Source of the DNA: Albula goreensis
Taxonomy: Eukaryota; Chordata; Actinopteri; Albuliformes; Albulidae
Assembly (NCBI GenBank): GCA_022829145.1
Contig: CM040745.1
Span: forward strand, 15,115,501 to 15,179,500
DNA length: 64,000 nt
Direction: 5' to 3'
How positions within the stretch are numbered: the stretch's first letter is position 1; every line of letters starts with the position of its first letter. Both the position numbers and the translations under genes were made by a program. Of the stretch, positions 13,401 to 27,760 are shown piece by piece. The notes beneath the pieces are model-generated. The model worked only from the letters and a program-made list of their open reading frames with translations. It searched no databases and was not told the DNA's origin.

Positions 13401-16400
13401 CTGTCACTGAACATGCTATGTCAGGAACAAAATAACTTCATGATGTATGCTTAAGTCTGATGAAAATGTACCATTCCAGAAAACACACTGAATATATAAA
13501 CATGCTGGCGCTCCATGGGCGTGAGACTCCACTGTCACTTGTGGGGTTGTCGATTTATGGTTGGTTGTAGTTTGTAATTTATGAGTTGCCAAACAAAACA
13601 GCATGCACAGCATATTTTCAAGGATTACACTGAACTGTTTCATTGTATGAGCATACAACAACAAAAAAATGTGAATGTAGCACATTTGAGCCAGCTACTT
13701 ACAATCAAGTTAGATGTAATAAAATAATATGGGTGTGCAACGAATTAATGCAATTAATTTATGTTACTGCAACAATAATATGCTGAATTAACAGTGTATA
13801 TACAAATATAAAATATTGGAAATCAGTAACAGATATATGGAAAAGGTGTGTTGCTGATTTTTTTTTTTTTTTTTACAAACATTTTATGGATATACCCATT
13901 GTCTAGTATCTTTCATGTCATCAAGATACAGATAAATAAAGAAATAGAGCTATATTTGGCCATCAATAAAGATAAAAGAGAAATGTAATGTATTGGATTT
14001 TGTCATTGATAAAATTTGGTTCAGCTCCATCAGATATATCATCCTGTAAAGCACTTCTCGTGTCCGGTGCAGAAACAGAGGTTCATGACCTTGTGGGGGC
14101 AGAAGAGTGCCAGAGTGAATCAAAGAGCTGCACTGGGTTTGTAATTCACATCACCTGCCGCTGATAAACGTGTCCTAAGAGACAACATCTCTTCCAGGAG
14201 CAATAGAGACCAACACCACCAACCACCTTAATACAACATTTTCTCACCACGTTTTTTAAGTCGAGTACAAAGGATTGAGCAGCATTTCTCTGCTGTCTCT
14301 TGGTTGTGAAGTATAACCCTGTGTTGATTTCCATTTATCATATTTTGCTTAAAAACACAGGTGGCAAGTGTATCATTTAAAACTGACCTTTAAGACCTCA
14401 CAGTGGGATCTATTTTGATGATAAAGGCAGAGGAAGTGTATTTATATCACAACAGAGCTACACTTGATTCACATCTAACATAAATGCAGCACATAGACTT
14501 TAAATGCAGAACTTAAGTGGTGGATTGCAAATGAGCAACAGAAATTCAGGACTTGAATAAAATTAATTATAATTTCATTAAAAACTTTTCAACATTATGC
14601 TGACAGGTGCTGGTATGAAGTTGATTGTTTAAATGTACTAGTTTAATTTTTCCTTTACTATAGAGGGCCTGTCTCTTGGGGGTTGTTGTTTTATTACTTA
14701 TTTGAGTTCATTCAAATTCTAGTACATGACAGAGCATGGATAAAAACAACTCACGTTAAAAATGATTCAAAAATGCAAAGTAAAGATAAAGGCAGAACTG
14801 GCCATTTTCCAAAACTGACATTTTCAAAACTCTAGGGGGAGGTGGTGTAAATGTCTATAGAACAGGTCATGGGTTAACAATAGCATTGCAAGTCTGGATG
14901 GCTGCCAGGTCATTTTTATGACAAAACAGAAAGCAGCATCTCAGGTGATGAGAGGCCCTAAACTGGAGGAGTCGCACATCATAACATATTCTTGAAGCAG
15001 ATTTATCTAGGGGCACCATATCTGTTATAGTTTTTTTCCATTTTGTCTTCAGCAAAAGAAGGTGTGCGTGTGTTGTCTGATATGTGGCTGTTTCCTGGGA
15101 GATCGTAGGTGACTACAGTTCCCATGAAAAAGGACTGGCGTGGATCCTGGAAACTGAGAGGGCTCCATGATAGTAAGATACAGACAAACTCTATTCAAAA
15201 GCATTCAAAGCACCCAAAGCACATAAAAGACAGACAGACAGAGTTTGCAAGCAGACTGGACATACTGTACCTTATTATGCTTAACTGTCAAACATTGTTT
15301 AAATAAAATGATCTTTTATATCGGAGCAAGAGAAGAAAACACATCAGTTACAACACAGTCAAACTGCCATATCTCAAAACCAACTATGTGCATCCTTGGT
15401 CTGGACCAGACAGGCTTTATATATAGATGACAATTAATAAATAATAAGACCCCTTGGAATTTGTGGACAGGGGTACCATCATTAAAAAGAAAGCTTTTCA
15501 TTGCAGGAAAAAATGCATGAAAACTGTATGACTGGTGGGTGCCACTGGCTTCCTTACTTAGGGAGTAATGGGAACTGATGTGTTCCTGTGGGGGGTTGGG
15601 GGGTTGTCTAGGCTGGGGAGATCTAGGCGATATAGGCATCACACGTCAGAGTCTTCAGTCACTACAGATGGTTTTCTCAATAGATTCCCAGCTGCACTCA
15701 TTAAAGAGGGGACTGCAGTGGGAAGCTGTATAATTTCAATGTAAACTTTAGTTGAACCCGAATTTGCAATTCTTTTGAAATCTCCATAACCGCGTCATGA
15801 AATATTAAAGACGTATACAATAGTCGTTTTCTTTCAAGTCTGTTATAATATATTCCCTCTTTCCACAGAGGAGGAGTTATAAATAGATGAGTGGCAGGGC
15901 TTTTTTTCAGGCCTCTCCTCTCGAATCCTGTAAACAGCAAACGAGTTTCACATCTTCCATTTGACATCTCATCTCGTTCTTCTGACTTCTCTGTCTGCCA
16001 ATAGCATGCAACATTTCAAGGAGTGGGCTTTGTACTGAGGCAGATCCACAGCCGCACACATGGGATAATTGAAAGTTTTGACAACACAGCAGTGTCACGG
16101 GAGAGGATTCTATTATATCTATATTACCTTTTGTTTAAAAATATATTTTCCTATCCTCCCTTATCCAGAGCAACTGGCATGGCTAACAGTTTTCCCCTTA
16201 CCACTAATTCTTTAGATTAACTACATGGTCATCTCTGGATTTGTCACATTGATCATTCCATCTCCCTGCTGGGAAATCCAATTAATATGCAGTATGTATT
16301 TTCTTCTATTTAATAGCATGGAATTCTCTGAATTAGGTCACATATATTAATCCTTAGCAACAGTTGTCAATAAAGTATTTTTAACAATGGATAATGCATT

Positions 16401-17178
16401 TATTAAGAATCTATTACAGGTATTGAACTGCATTATAACCAAAAGTGAAACCTTTTTTAAATTTTCGTTCTTGATTTCAGGAGCACACATCTTGTACAAT
16501 GTTTCACTACAAAAATTCAGCATTTAAGCATTTTTGTTTTTGACTTGAGAGTGTGATCGGTCAGAGCTTAAAAATCTCATATGAAACATTCTCATTTGTA
16601 CCTTTTTACATGAATATCTACAGACTGGATATTAGAATAAGCCACAGTAATGATTTCCTGAGCTTCCTGCCCAAACTAATCCCAGCTCATTTGTTTCAAG
16701 TATAACTCAGATAAGCACTAAATCCCTAAAATGCACAGAATTCTGTACTTTCAGGGATTTGAATGCATTTATATATGCAGAATTGAAAGGGAACCTGACA
16801 GCTGCAATTTCCTATAAATTTGATTTTGTTCTGCTGTGGTACAGGTTTAAAAGGCGTCAATCTAAGAATAATAAAGCAATAACTCAAAGGCCTGGTGATA
16901 ATGTTGTGTGGTGCCATTTCATGGTATGTACTTATTAAACATGTATAGTTTGTAAAGGTATTGTGCTTTAAATGCCTGTGTGTGTCTTAGCATAGAAAAT
17001 TCAAGTACTTTCATCAGACAATTAAGTATTAACTATATTAAACTAATTGCATTACACATGAAGGAAGGAAGCAGGAGAAAGTACAGACTATGCTCTTGTT
17101 TCAGACACTGAGTGACTGATGTGGCATACATGGCATAAAACGAAAGCATTTTTTTTTCTAAAAGCCCTACACAGAAAC
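10481..17178. other. Gene desert segment; no gene seen
   Basis: Mostly AT-rich. Stretches of higher complexity lie at 14040-14330 (ctcgtgtccggtgcag, ctgataaacgtgtcctaaga) and 15780-16100 (aaagacgtatacaatagtcg, cctctcgaatcctgtaaaca). A pyrimidine-rich stretch at 12770-13190 gives a 137-codon frame without recognisable domains. A G-rich run (G6-TT-G6) lies near 15592-15605. Confidence 0.6.
13858..13874. repeat. T(17) tract
   Basis: Mononucleotide run inside an AT-rich stretch. Confidence 0.95.
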
Positions 17179-17184
17179 ATTATT

Positions 17185-17229
<45 letters not shown>

Positions 17230-17250
17230 ATTATAATTATTATTATTATT
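17179..17250. repeat. (ATG)n-(TTA)n compound microsatellite
   Basis: An ATG/GAT run at about 17185-17228 changes into an ATT-type run to 17250, suggesting one trinucleotide array that diverged by point mutation. The poly-Ile frame on the minus strand is an artefact. Confidence 0.97.
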
Positions 17251-20200
17251 ACCACTGTTGTTCCATAGTCATTAAAATATCCAACTTTCTGGTAAGCCAA
17301 ATATTTCAGACAATCACATTAAAACTTAAAAAGTTCACTGAAAAAAGAAGTGGCTTTTGGTTCTGTCTGTAAACTTCCAGTCAGAGATGATTTGGGGGAA
17401 CGTGAAGGGCTCCTCACTACAAAGAGATGCACATTGTCAGGCCAAGGGATTCGGAACATCTTCAGCCAAGAGTCAAAAATGCTGCAAGCGAGAAAACACC
17501 AAAGTCAGGGTGAAAGGGATGCCTTTGACGGGGTGACTTCTTAATGATGCATGCGAAAGCCGGCTTGTGTTTACAGCTTCTGGCCGAGACGACACGCATC
17601 ATTTTGAGTAATACTGCTGTCAGGCACCTCAACGACAAGCAACCCGAAAATCTTGAGAGGATGTTGGCTCAGGGAGTGAAGGGCTGCTCTCCCCAGCTGC
17701 CATACAGAATGGCGGGCTCTGCACAATGCAAACGTGGAGTGCCGCAGGGAAAGTGAACTCTGACTCTTCCCCTGGTGTTTAGAAGTACTTGGAGAAGTTT
17801 TCACAAGATGAAATCCCTGTAGAAATGAATAATGCTGAGAGATAGCCTATTGTGGTGACAGCTGAAGTGTTTTATTGCCTGTTTCTGTAAAATATTTGGA
17901 TGGCTTATACTGTATATGAATACATTGTATACCAAATTGCACTGGTTACCCTCAAACAGAGGTGAGGTGAAACAGAGGTCATGTTTTCTGAGTTTGTCTG
18001 TCTATGTGCCATGGATCATACTGAAATTATTTATATTTGAACCAATTAATAAATTGATCAATTGAATGCTTTCTATAGCAAATATTTGCTCTTGAATGCA
18101 TAAGCCTATAGACCCTATGCTATTACAGAAGAGGGGCATGGAGGACCCCTTTTAGAATCAGTGATTGCCTCCATAATAAGATTATCCTATCCTCATCATT
18201 ATGATCATTTAAAACAATGACTTAAATTAAATTATGCTTTGGACCATAGAAAATATTTTGATGTTTGACATGTTCATTTAGCACATTTATAAACATTTCT
18301 ATTGCACAGATAACAATGAGTGAGAGGTCAACCATTGCTATAGCCCCAGTGAATGGATCATGATCCTGGTTTAGTAACAGTTCACTATAAGAGACCTGTG
18401 TGGGAAAGTACATATGTAATACCATAAGATGACAGAGATTTTCTAAACACATACCTTGGATGACATGCGTTCCATTGTCTATATCTTTCCACCTCTGTGC
18501 AAGAACTCATAATATTGCTTTATAGTTGTGCCTTATTTCATTTCAGAGAGAGTGCAGATAAATGCTCCATTATTTCAATTTTATATAATATGACATAAGA
18601 TGAGAATAATCATATGAGTTATTATGAGTCATATCTAGTACCTCATATGTGCAACTATCTCTGAAAAAGGCCAATATTGTATTTTACTGACAAGTAGTGT
18701 CTCACCTAACCTCAGACTGGTTTGCATTGTAAATGTTATGGTAACTGATTTTGGACAGGCTACACCTGCACATCAGCTGTAGTGGTTGGGTTCAGATTTT
18801 GCTGCTGCAATGTTGTTGTTGTTATTTGTGTATTTAAAAGTACACACGTGGCATGAGTGCGCATACGTATTGTCAGTTTAATACATTTTCATTTTTGATT
18901 GAAGATAAGTATCACCCTATTTTTAAACGGGCTTCTCTTGTAGTTCCCAGCAGTCAAATCTATGAATGAACTAAGACAGACTCACACTTTAAATTCAAAT
19001 GTATACCAGCAGATGATAAGTGTAAAAAGTAATAGTCTTTCATTCTTACATAATCAAGAAGTTATAAATCTTAGCAAATGGCATAGCAGTGAGATAATGT
19101 AATAATAATTTGATTCTGTATTTTTCATTAATAATTTCATGCAAATCTCCCATCTTAAATGAATTGTGACACAAACTTTTATTATCAATAGAAAGAATAA
19201 TATCTTTTGTTTCATATTCACCTTTTTTTTACACTGGTAGCAATAAAAGTAACAAGCAGCTAGATTTATGTGTTATTTACTTAGTTAGCAAGTTAGCTAC
19301 ATATGTTTTTCTTTTAAATTGTATCTGTTGTGGCTATTTTGCACAAGTTGGCCAACCAGTCATTTGCCTCATAAAACACAATTTCTACAACAAAGAAATG
19401 AATCTTTTGTTATGTAGCTTATTCATTTCCCACACATCGGTCTTCAGCAACAGTGACAAGTTCCTTTTTCCAATTACATTTTCATTTATCCTGTAATGTA
19501 ATTTTATTTTTTCTGTAGAAGCATTCCCAGTTTAATGCCCCCTCTTGCATCATTTCCAGAAAACTATTAAGTATTTTAATGTAATAAATACTAAAATACA
19601 GTAATAATTAGTATAGTAAAATAATAAATTATAGTAAATAAAAAGGGCATTTGACTTCAGGTTTTCATGATGAGGCATCTGAGGTCACACACATCTCAGC
19701 AGTCCACAAAGTGCAGACAGCTGAGCGGACGTCAGCAGCCTCTCTGCTGGGGCCAGGCATAAGCCAGCCAGATGGATGACTGTTGATGTTCAGATCAAAG
19801 CCTAGACTCATATTCAAAAGAAGTATTTTATAAAACAAAACAAATCTAAAGGCTGTATTTTGAGGATGCAAATAGCCCATTGCTTGTGCAAATGCAGCTG
19901 TCGCAGGAAATTGATATTTTGGAGTGGTAAAGAACTGCACTTGAATATGTGTTCAATGTGGTTATTTTCAACAACTTTTATTTCTACTTGCACTAGAACA
20001 TGTTGAAATACTAATTAAATATTCTACAACTGAATGATGGACAGCAATAAGGCGTAGAAAGTAAAAAAACTATTCGTCTTATATGTGTATATAAAAATGA
20101 ATTAATTAATCAGTATCTCACTTGGTTCAATGTCATGTTAGGTCACAGACACAACTTAAATTCTGTATATCTGCAAAATTAATTATGAATACTCGAAATG

Positions 20201-20379
20201 AAGGACAAATAAAGACATTTTTCATTCCCTGTTTGTTCTTTCGTGTCATGTGTAAAATTCACTGAGCTATTTCCCTGTTTGTAAAGACTGGCTGTAATAC
20301 CAGGCCCCAGCAAGCAGGTGACTTATGAAAGGACAATTTTGAAAAACTGAATCTAAGTATGCTTTAGAAACACTGATTT

Positions 20380-20640
20380 TTCTCAGAAAACCCACTGCCA
20401 AAGAACGTTCATCAGAGCAGGATTCATGGACAGTGTGAATGGTCCAACAGCATGGTTAAAGTAGGACAGGGGCCTATTTATAGATGGAATCTATAAAGCA
20501 GTTAATGTTAATGTTAACGTTGTTTCTTTAAGAGCGGCCGATCAACATCAAAGAACTAGGTCACATGAGTCACTTCAAATCACAAGTCAAGGGATTGAAA
20601 TGGTTAAGTCCAAGGCAATAATTTGAGCTGACTGGATTTG
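20380..20640. promoter_or_regulatory. Candidate regulatory island with MEF2 consensus
   Basis: Complex sequence containing ctatttatag at 20474-20483, a full match to the MEF2 consensus YTAWWWWTAR. Nearby are gttaatgttaatgttaac, which resembles HNF1-type half-sites, and a CpG-containing gagcggccgatcaac segment. No exon is seen. Confidence 0.3.
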
Positions 20641-22278
20641 AAATGTGTATCGATTGACATTCTGTGGATGAGAGATAAAAATGCAATGTAGACAAACTAG
20701 TCAAGGAAAATGCAGGGCCTTATTTATGAGTCAATTCAGCAAGGCCTCACTGCAGTGTTCCTTTGGTACACCTATCCCCTCTCAGATGGATCCATTTAAC
20801 CAAAATTATTCTTTGCAGCCCCCTATTATTTTATGATGGATTGCTGAGATCAGAGTGCATTTCTGTTCTAAACAATCAACTTTTTGGCTTCAGTGACCTC
20901 AGACTGGACCAGTGAATATATTACCCCCTTGGATTCACATATTGGAATTCCAGATGCAGTGTGAATGGCCCCAATAAATCATAACTTAATTATCTATGGT
21001 CAATATTGCTAATGTATCATTCGTTATAATTACCAGTTGTGATTATGTATGTTTCTGATACATATTTTCAGCAGTCCATTTAACACACCATTAATTTCCC
21101 TTCCAGGCAAAACGGCCAGGAGTGCTTTTTGGATACACCTCATAACAAGTGGCCAAATATTCCACTATTAATCTCTCTTTTTGCTCTTTCATGCTGTTTA
21201 ATCCATGTTGAGTGTTTTTAATGGGTCTAATCCATTTCTGTAATGTGGGTAGTGTGCTTCTTGATTGACTCGAAATGACAGTTGATATCATATCATAAAT
21301 GGCCTTTATTGTGCAATTGATGTTAGAGAGGAATGTTTATGAAGACAGACTGTAGTACATTACTGTAATATGAAACACTTTTAAATGGAAAATCTACATA
21401 TTATATTTAAAATTACCCGGATTTCTGTCTTGGTCCTTTTATTTATCATTTAATTTTAGAAGATGGCTACATGTTTCTGCAAAAATCTTCATTTAGCTTT
21501 GATTGTTCAGCCAGCCCCCGTCTCACATAAAAAAAATAAATGAATAAATAAATAACCTAAAACTATAAGAGCGATTGATAGTTGTGTTGTAGATTTTCCA
21601 TTTAAAGCTTAACAAATTACACAACACAAATTTCACTGGTGGCAATGACCTGGGAAAATGTCATTTTTAAAACACCAAACAAAAAGAATTTTATCAGAGT
21701 AAAGGGAGCAGTTATATATTTAGAATCACTGTGGTGTTTCATATTTGGCCTCCAAACTACTGCCTTGACAAAATAGTACAAAAATGTTTCCCAAAGGCGA
21801 TTTTCATTATTTCTTTATGACCTAGGTGCATACTCTAATTTCAGACAGCTCTATTCTAGCAATGACTTAAATATCTGTAGTCTGTTGAAGAGGTGACATC
21901 ATCTGCTCTTTTGGTGAGTTTGTCAAATCCAAAATTACATTTTTATATTTTCTCTGGGAAGTGCAAAAGCTTATAAAATGATATACCAAGGAGGTCTCTG
22001 GGATGCACTTTTGACTATGGGAACATAATGAGGCAGAATGGCAGGCTGAATGGGCTGCTTGAATCATTGTATTTCCCATTTACTTAAATTAGAAATCGAT
22101 AGTGAAAAATGCATTTAAATTATTGTAATATGCAAAAAGAATCAAATCCATAATTGCATATTTTGAAGAAATACACCTCTTTATTTAAGATACTGAATGC
22201 CTATCATCTTTTGAAAAACACTAAATTAATCTTAGTTCCAGTAGTGCTTAATATGAAGAAGAGGTGCCCAAATCAGCA

Positions 22279-22440
22279 GCAGGGGTGTGGATAGGAATTC
22301 TGGGCCCCCTGGAATAATATTGCTTAAGGCCCCATTTTTAATTCATTCATCTTGCTACATTTTGTTTGTGCTTCTATAATTCTGAGCCCCTAGAATTGTC
22401 ACCAACTTTCACCCCCTTAGCAGAGGTAATGATCAGCAGA
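22279..22440. repeat. Possible old interspersed repeat with GGCCCC blocks
   Basis: Spaced blocks (attctgggccccctggaata, aaggccccatttttaattca, tgagcccctagaattgtcac, ttcacccccttagcag) give a composition unlike the flanks and recall an unclassified repeat seen in fish genomes. No terminal repeats or coding capacity are visible. The assignment is tentative. Confidence 0.3.
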
Positions 22441-23128
22441 AAACAAAACCTTGTCATAACTGGCCTGTTGATCGGAAAAATTCAAAGGACTAATTCCACA
22501 TGAATCATCATTTGCTCATTAAATATATGGCAAATATTTTGGGAGCTAGGCTAATTTTCAAGTGACCTGTCCAGATAATTAAAGGTTTCGTTGTTGTGTG
22601 TCAGCAGAAAAATAAGTTATTGAGCTTGTCAGACCTGGCCCTTCTGCCCAGTATTGGTATAATTAGTGAGGATTTTCGATAAATTGAACTGCAGGCCACC
22701 AGCAGACAAACCAGCTGACACAAGTGTTTCATGTACAAGCCAAGCTTGCAATATTGTTCCAGGCATACACCCTTGTATTAAAAAGATCTGAATGCAAGCA
22801 GTGAGCATGTTTACAAGCCAGCACAAGCAGGAACAGACAACAAGACACAAAGAAGTTCAGAATGAGCAGTAGAGGCACTACCACACATTAACTGACAATG
22901 CAGCATACTACCTGGATCCAAAACAAAGCTGATCGAGAGTTAAAATTTTGGACTCAAAACCTACTTGAGCCTTTCCTATCTGGTTTGCAATAGAATCAGC
23001 AAGGGGACTATTCCATGCCAACATCACCTGTTTCTGTATTCAAAACTAAATAAAAAAGGGCAAAAAAGGGTAGGGCTTCAACTGGGGTGGGTTTTTACAA
23101 AAAAGATGCCTTACCAGTACAGCACACT

Positions 23129-23162
23129 GTTTGATTTTTCATACTGGTATGAAAAATCAAAC
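23129..23162. other. Near-complete palindrome (16-bp perfect arms, 2-nt centre)
   Basis: Arms at 23129-23144 (gtttgatttttcatac) and 23147-23162 are exactly complementary around a TG centre. No target-site duplication or known element was recognised. Confidence 0.8.
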
Positions 23163-26100
23163 CTGACTGGCTCACTCACAGCCCTGCATTTACAATGCCA
23201 AGGCTGCTGTTGTCCACATGCTGCAAAGCCCATTAAATTAGAGATGGTGGCTGGTGTTTGAAAAAAGTTGTTTCAAGATTTGTGCTATTACCTGGTTTCT
23301 GTTTTTAAACTTTATTATAGACCTTAGCATTGAGTAAATGCTACCTCCTTAGTATGTGATGAATTGAGTTATTTTGAGGTTGTGACCTCATTGAACACCT
23401 TATCAATGCTCTCTATGCAAGTCCATGCATTTTGCTGATTAGGGAGTAGGCATGCAATTATATTACAGCTCAAGGTGATCCATCATACCGTCGATGACAA
23501 GCTCATCTGTTTTGCTTTATTCTGTATCAAAGAGGGGGTGATAATCTTACTGTCTATATGATACATCACAGGGAAACATACTCTCCCTCTGAATATCGAT
23601 CATTTGTTTACATCAATGCTAGAATCCCCTTGATTAATAAGGAACCCCGGGAGGTTACCAGGCCTGTATTACATTACGGCACACATCAGCATTACAGGTG
23701 TCTTGTATATCATGTTGAAATGGCTATATGGAAATTCTGTATTCAATACATTATTATGGAGTAGTTGGCTAGCTACTGCCTTAAAGTCCAGGGCACCTTC
23801 ACCGTGGTAACATCCTGATTTATTAATAGGTATATTCATCTTTGTCTCTGTGATGACAATATGCATTGTTTATTCCATTAATTCTTTGCACAAACATTTG
23901 AAATAAGAATATATCACTGATGCCTAGGGATATTTTTAATATTGTTATGAAGAAAAGAGAGATTGTAAATTGTTTTTATGATTATGCTTTTTATTATTTT
24001 GGACGTGAAAGTTATATCGAGGTTAAAAAATTCCAACACATGCTTTATACATGTTTAATTTATCTCAATGAAAGCAAAAATAATTGACCTTCTGCTTACA
24101 TTGTTCTCCCTCTATCTTTTTTCCCCTCCCCAAAGAATGCATGCAGTCACCCCAATGCCTTTCTCAGGTGACATATGCAAAGCAATTACCCACTGACATT
24201 CAACAAACACCTGCATCAGACAGACACTGTGTGAGAATGAGACTCGTCTCACTTTGGGACCTGTGACTGGGATGGGCTTATTAAGGTAAACATGATTTAT
24301 CACCTTTTGTTCAAGGTAGTGTGACTTTCCTTTGACTTGACACAAGTCAAACTCTTTTAATTCCATTATACATCACATCTATGTGTGAAGGAGTACCTGT
24401 GTGCTTGTTTCTCCTTTCTGAATTGAATATACTCACATTTGGTCTACTGATGCCACCTTGGAGAGTTTTACACATTGACACTCTTAAAGGGCACTGGACT
24501 AAAATTCCCTTGGAGTGCATGTCAGAAAAAAAAATCAGGTAAGTCTGGAATTATAGAGTATAAGCAGGACTTTTCTCTGTCCCCCAGACTGCAGGACTGT
24601 CGATAAGTCACTGCAGATGCTATACATTATCTTGGGAATTTCTTTGTATAGGGCATCAATATTGTGGATACAATTTGTCATATCTATTAAATATATTTTG
24701 ACAGCTTTCCCTTGTTAAGTATATGACCTTACTATATTTGCAGCTCATTAGCGTCCTGTCTTTGGCTTTTGCCAAGTACACTGGGCTCTCCTCGCCACCG
24801 CTACTTCATTAATCAGTGCTCATACACTTTATTCAGGTAGGCCAAGGGCACCCTTTCCCAGTGCATTGAGTGACTCAGCTCTTTAAGATCCAAAACAAAT
24901 AGAATGACTTGAATCTTAAATGAAGTTAGAAAAGAGGGAGAAAGTGATAATCACCCATGCCTCCCCTCATGACATATGCATGCGCTATATGCTGTATCGT
25001 CTGCTGTATGTATCCATGATACATCCGTGTGATGGCACTTAACCCAGAACATTACAGAAATAATTGTGTCATTTGACTTTGATGATTCCACATGCCTCAC
25101 AGAAATACATATTTTGTTTTTATATTTCCCTCTACCATTTTGTCTTCTCCACTTCCAAGCCTCAAAGTTACATTTTCATAAAAAGACTATTCTACCTTCA
25201 GTTTTCAAAAGCCTGATGTGTAATAATGTTTTAGTAGTTTATTTGAGAATGATCCATACAAAACATTGCACACGCCAAACTTGTCAAAGTCATTAGTAAT
25301 TAAAGATAGATGTAGAAGAAGCTGTGGAAAAATGAAGGAGTGTTTTGTCATGAGAGATGAAACAGATTAATGAGCTGGTGACATGCTTTTCAAAATATCT
25401 GTATAGTTTCACATTCTGGCAGGTGTTCTATAGATAGCAAGCTCATAAATGTATTATGTTTAAAGCCCTGGTGAAAATCTCCCCAAATATTTTGCAGTTT
25501 AAATAATTTGCCTCCTTTTGTTTTACTCTCCTTAAAAGTTTCACCTCTTCTTTTTTGACACATTATTTTATGTCTCAATGAATCCAAACCCAACCAACAT
25601 AAAGCAATAAAAACCACAAACCTGAAAGATGCCAGAAACATCTGCTCCACATTAAATATGAATATGCCTGATCCATACACACAGTGCCTCTGCTGATATA
25701 AGCATGTTCTGCTACAGATTTTCATATGTGGCAGGAAGTACTTTATCAAGGGCAGAGAGCCATGGAAGGAGTTAATGAATAAATGTCACACTCTGCTCTG
25801 TAATCTCCATGTAATATGGCTTTGTGGGTGATAATATATTTTTTCATTATTTCATATGTGGCATTTGGTTAAGTTCTAATCTAAGACTTATGTGAGCATA
25901 GTGGATAATTAATTGTAAGGCTCAACCCTCTCTGACTTTAGCTGTGGTAAAAGGAACGGAGGCACGGAATCTGAAACCTATTGCTGAAAATGAGATATTG
26001 CCCCTTAATGAAGCACACATTTCAGGGACATGCAAGGAATTCATTAGCTTGTTTTAATATTTCCTCTGTGGAGGATTCTTGTTGGCAAATGGGGAAGCAG

Positions 26101-26319
26101 GCAGTAAACCTTTCAATTGTGACATCATTTCCCACATTCTAAAGACCAAACCAATCAATAACAATGATTGATTTGATCTTTAGAATATTTACTCCTTCCA
26201 ATGCGTTGCATTGTACAACGAAGAGCTCAGCAAAACAATGATTCTGAAGTGTTGGGGAACACTCTTATTAGATTTATATTTATAATCAGAAAATAATAAT
26301 GTAAGTATCTCAACAGTTG

Positions 26320-26620
26320 ATGTTCAGTATGTGTTGTGCATACAATGGGAGAAAAGTATGCCTATTGTTTAAAGTGGGGAAATGTAAATCAAACAAACAA
26401 AAATAAAACAATTTCTATATCCTAAAATTGGTTTCTGTCAGGCCACAAGACCTCATCCACATTGGAAGTGATGGTAACCCTGGCTAAGTGGTGGGGAGGT
26501 ATATCCTGGTGAGACATACCCGGGCATGGTATGCTTCTGCAGCTGTGTGCAGCAAGCCTCCACCACTGTCTGGGGCAGGGACACATGTACAGAAGGATTA
26601 CATTTGGAGACATTAATTTG
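26320..26620. repeat. Diverged local repeat family, copy A
   Basis: This copy shares ordered blocks with 27470-27760 and 28290-28660: a 'gcctattgtttaaagtgggg' type block with a following A-rich stretch, then tttctgtca...cacaaga.ctcatccaca, a ggggaggtatatcctggt block, and a final cactgtctggggcagggaca block leading to atgtacag. On the minus strand it reads CNPSVHVSLPQTVVEACC in one frame, similar to the other copies, but no long frame is kept. The family is not recognised. Confidence 0.5.
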
Positions 26621-27469
26621 GTAGTGAACTAACATTATGAGAAAAAAATATTATTCAGTCTCAAATATTATTCAGTCACATCTGTATAGTTCACAATTGG
26701 ACAAATGTGTGCAATAAAACTCTAAGCTTTACAAATGGTTTAGTGGAAAAAGAAAATCTTAGCTGGCAATACAGGAAAACATAATGCACCTAAACATTTT
26801 CAAGCATCAGACTTGACATAGACTTCATAGATTTTGTGTGGAGGGCAACAATGCATCTTCCCTCTTGTCTCATGAGGCAGTACGTTTGGCTGTAGCTTTG
26901 AATCTGGCCGTGACAGGCTTTTTTTTTTTTTTTTAATACAGACTGCTTAACTCAGCACCTTGTATTCACATCATCCCTAGTGTGGTTTTTAGTTAATTTG
27001 TAGCACTCCTCAGTGATATAGACCACAATTCAATCAACCTTTGAGCTGCAATTAAATGCAAATGTACTGTTTGCCCTCACAAACAGCTCATAAATTGCCA
27101 ACAAACGGAATCTGTGAAGAAAATAACGAAATTTTTATTTTATTTGTGGGAGTATTTTAAGAGAAATCAGACTGCATTTTCAGATTTAGCACTGACAGTC
27201 ACATGCATGGACTTGCTGCTGTATGCATATGAGACAAGATATTAACTACTGTCATCCACAGTGTCTTCTTAGTTAAAGTTAGAATAAGGTAATATAGAGT
27301 GTAATTAGCCATTGTATCCATTACATACATGTTTTATTTCACAAAAGGATTTGTCTGATTCGTACAATAAGTATTAGGATGTTACTATTTGTGCAAACAT
27401 GTATAACCAACACACACATACAATAACAACATTGAATTATAGTTTTTCCATTGTACAGTAAACATCTGA

Positions 27470-27760
27470 ATCAATATTGGTTGATATGTTTAATGCTGTA
27501 TGTGATGGAAGAGAAAATACGCCTACTGTTTACAGCAGGCAGCTATCAAAAAAAAAAAAAACCAAAACAAATCCTGCATTCCATCTTCAGTTTCTGTCAA
27601 CCACAGGAACTCATCCACATCCTGCCTTATTTGGCAGGGGAAGTATCCCCTGGTTTATCTCCTTGATCCAGGTTTAGTTTCATCGCAGCAAGGCCACACC
27701 ATTGCCTGTAGAAGGGACATGCGTACAGTTGGACTGCAGTCCCAGGCTTTGCACTACCAT
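27470..27760. repeat. Diverged local repeat family, copy B
   Basis: The corresponding blocks are cgcctactgtttacagcagg followed by an A-rich stretch, tttctgtcaaccacaggaac plus tcatccacat, ggggaagtatcccctggt, and cattgcctgtagaagggaca followed by tgcgtacagttggactgc. Minus-strand reading gives CSPTVRMSLLQAMVWPCC, aligning with copy A. Substitutions and a gap of about nine bases relative to copy A show an old duplication. Confidence 0.5.

Larger units (their letters stand above)
17251..26319. other. Gene desert segment; no gene seen
   Basis: AT-rich sequence with complex islands at 17340-17760 (gatgcatgcgaaagccggct, ggccgagacgacacgcatca), 19640-19950 and 24740-24900 (ctcgccaccgctacttcatt), besides the MEF2-bearing island, the 34-bp palindrome and the possible GGCCCC repeat listed separately. 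No exon is supported on either strand. Confidence 0.6.

Noticed and set aside
16155..16195. Possible SINE tail (ttatccagagcaactggc)
   Set aside because: Only about 18 bp resemble the tail and no body or tRNA head follows.
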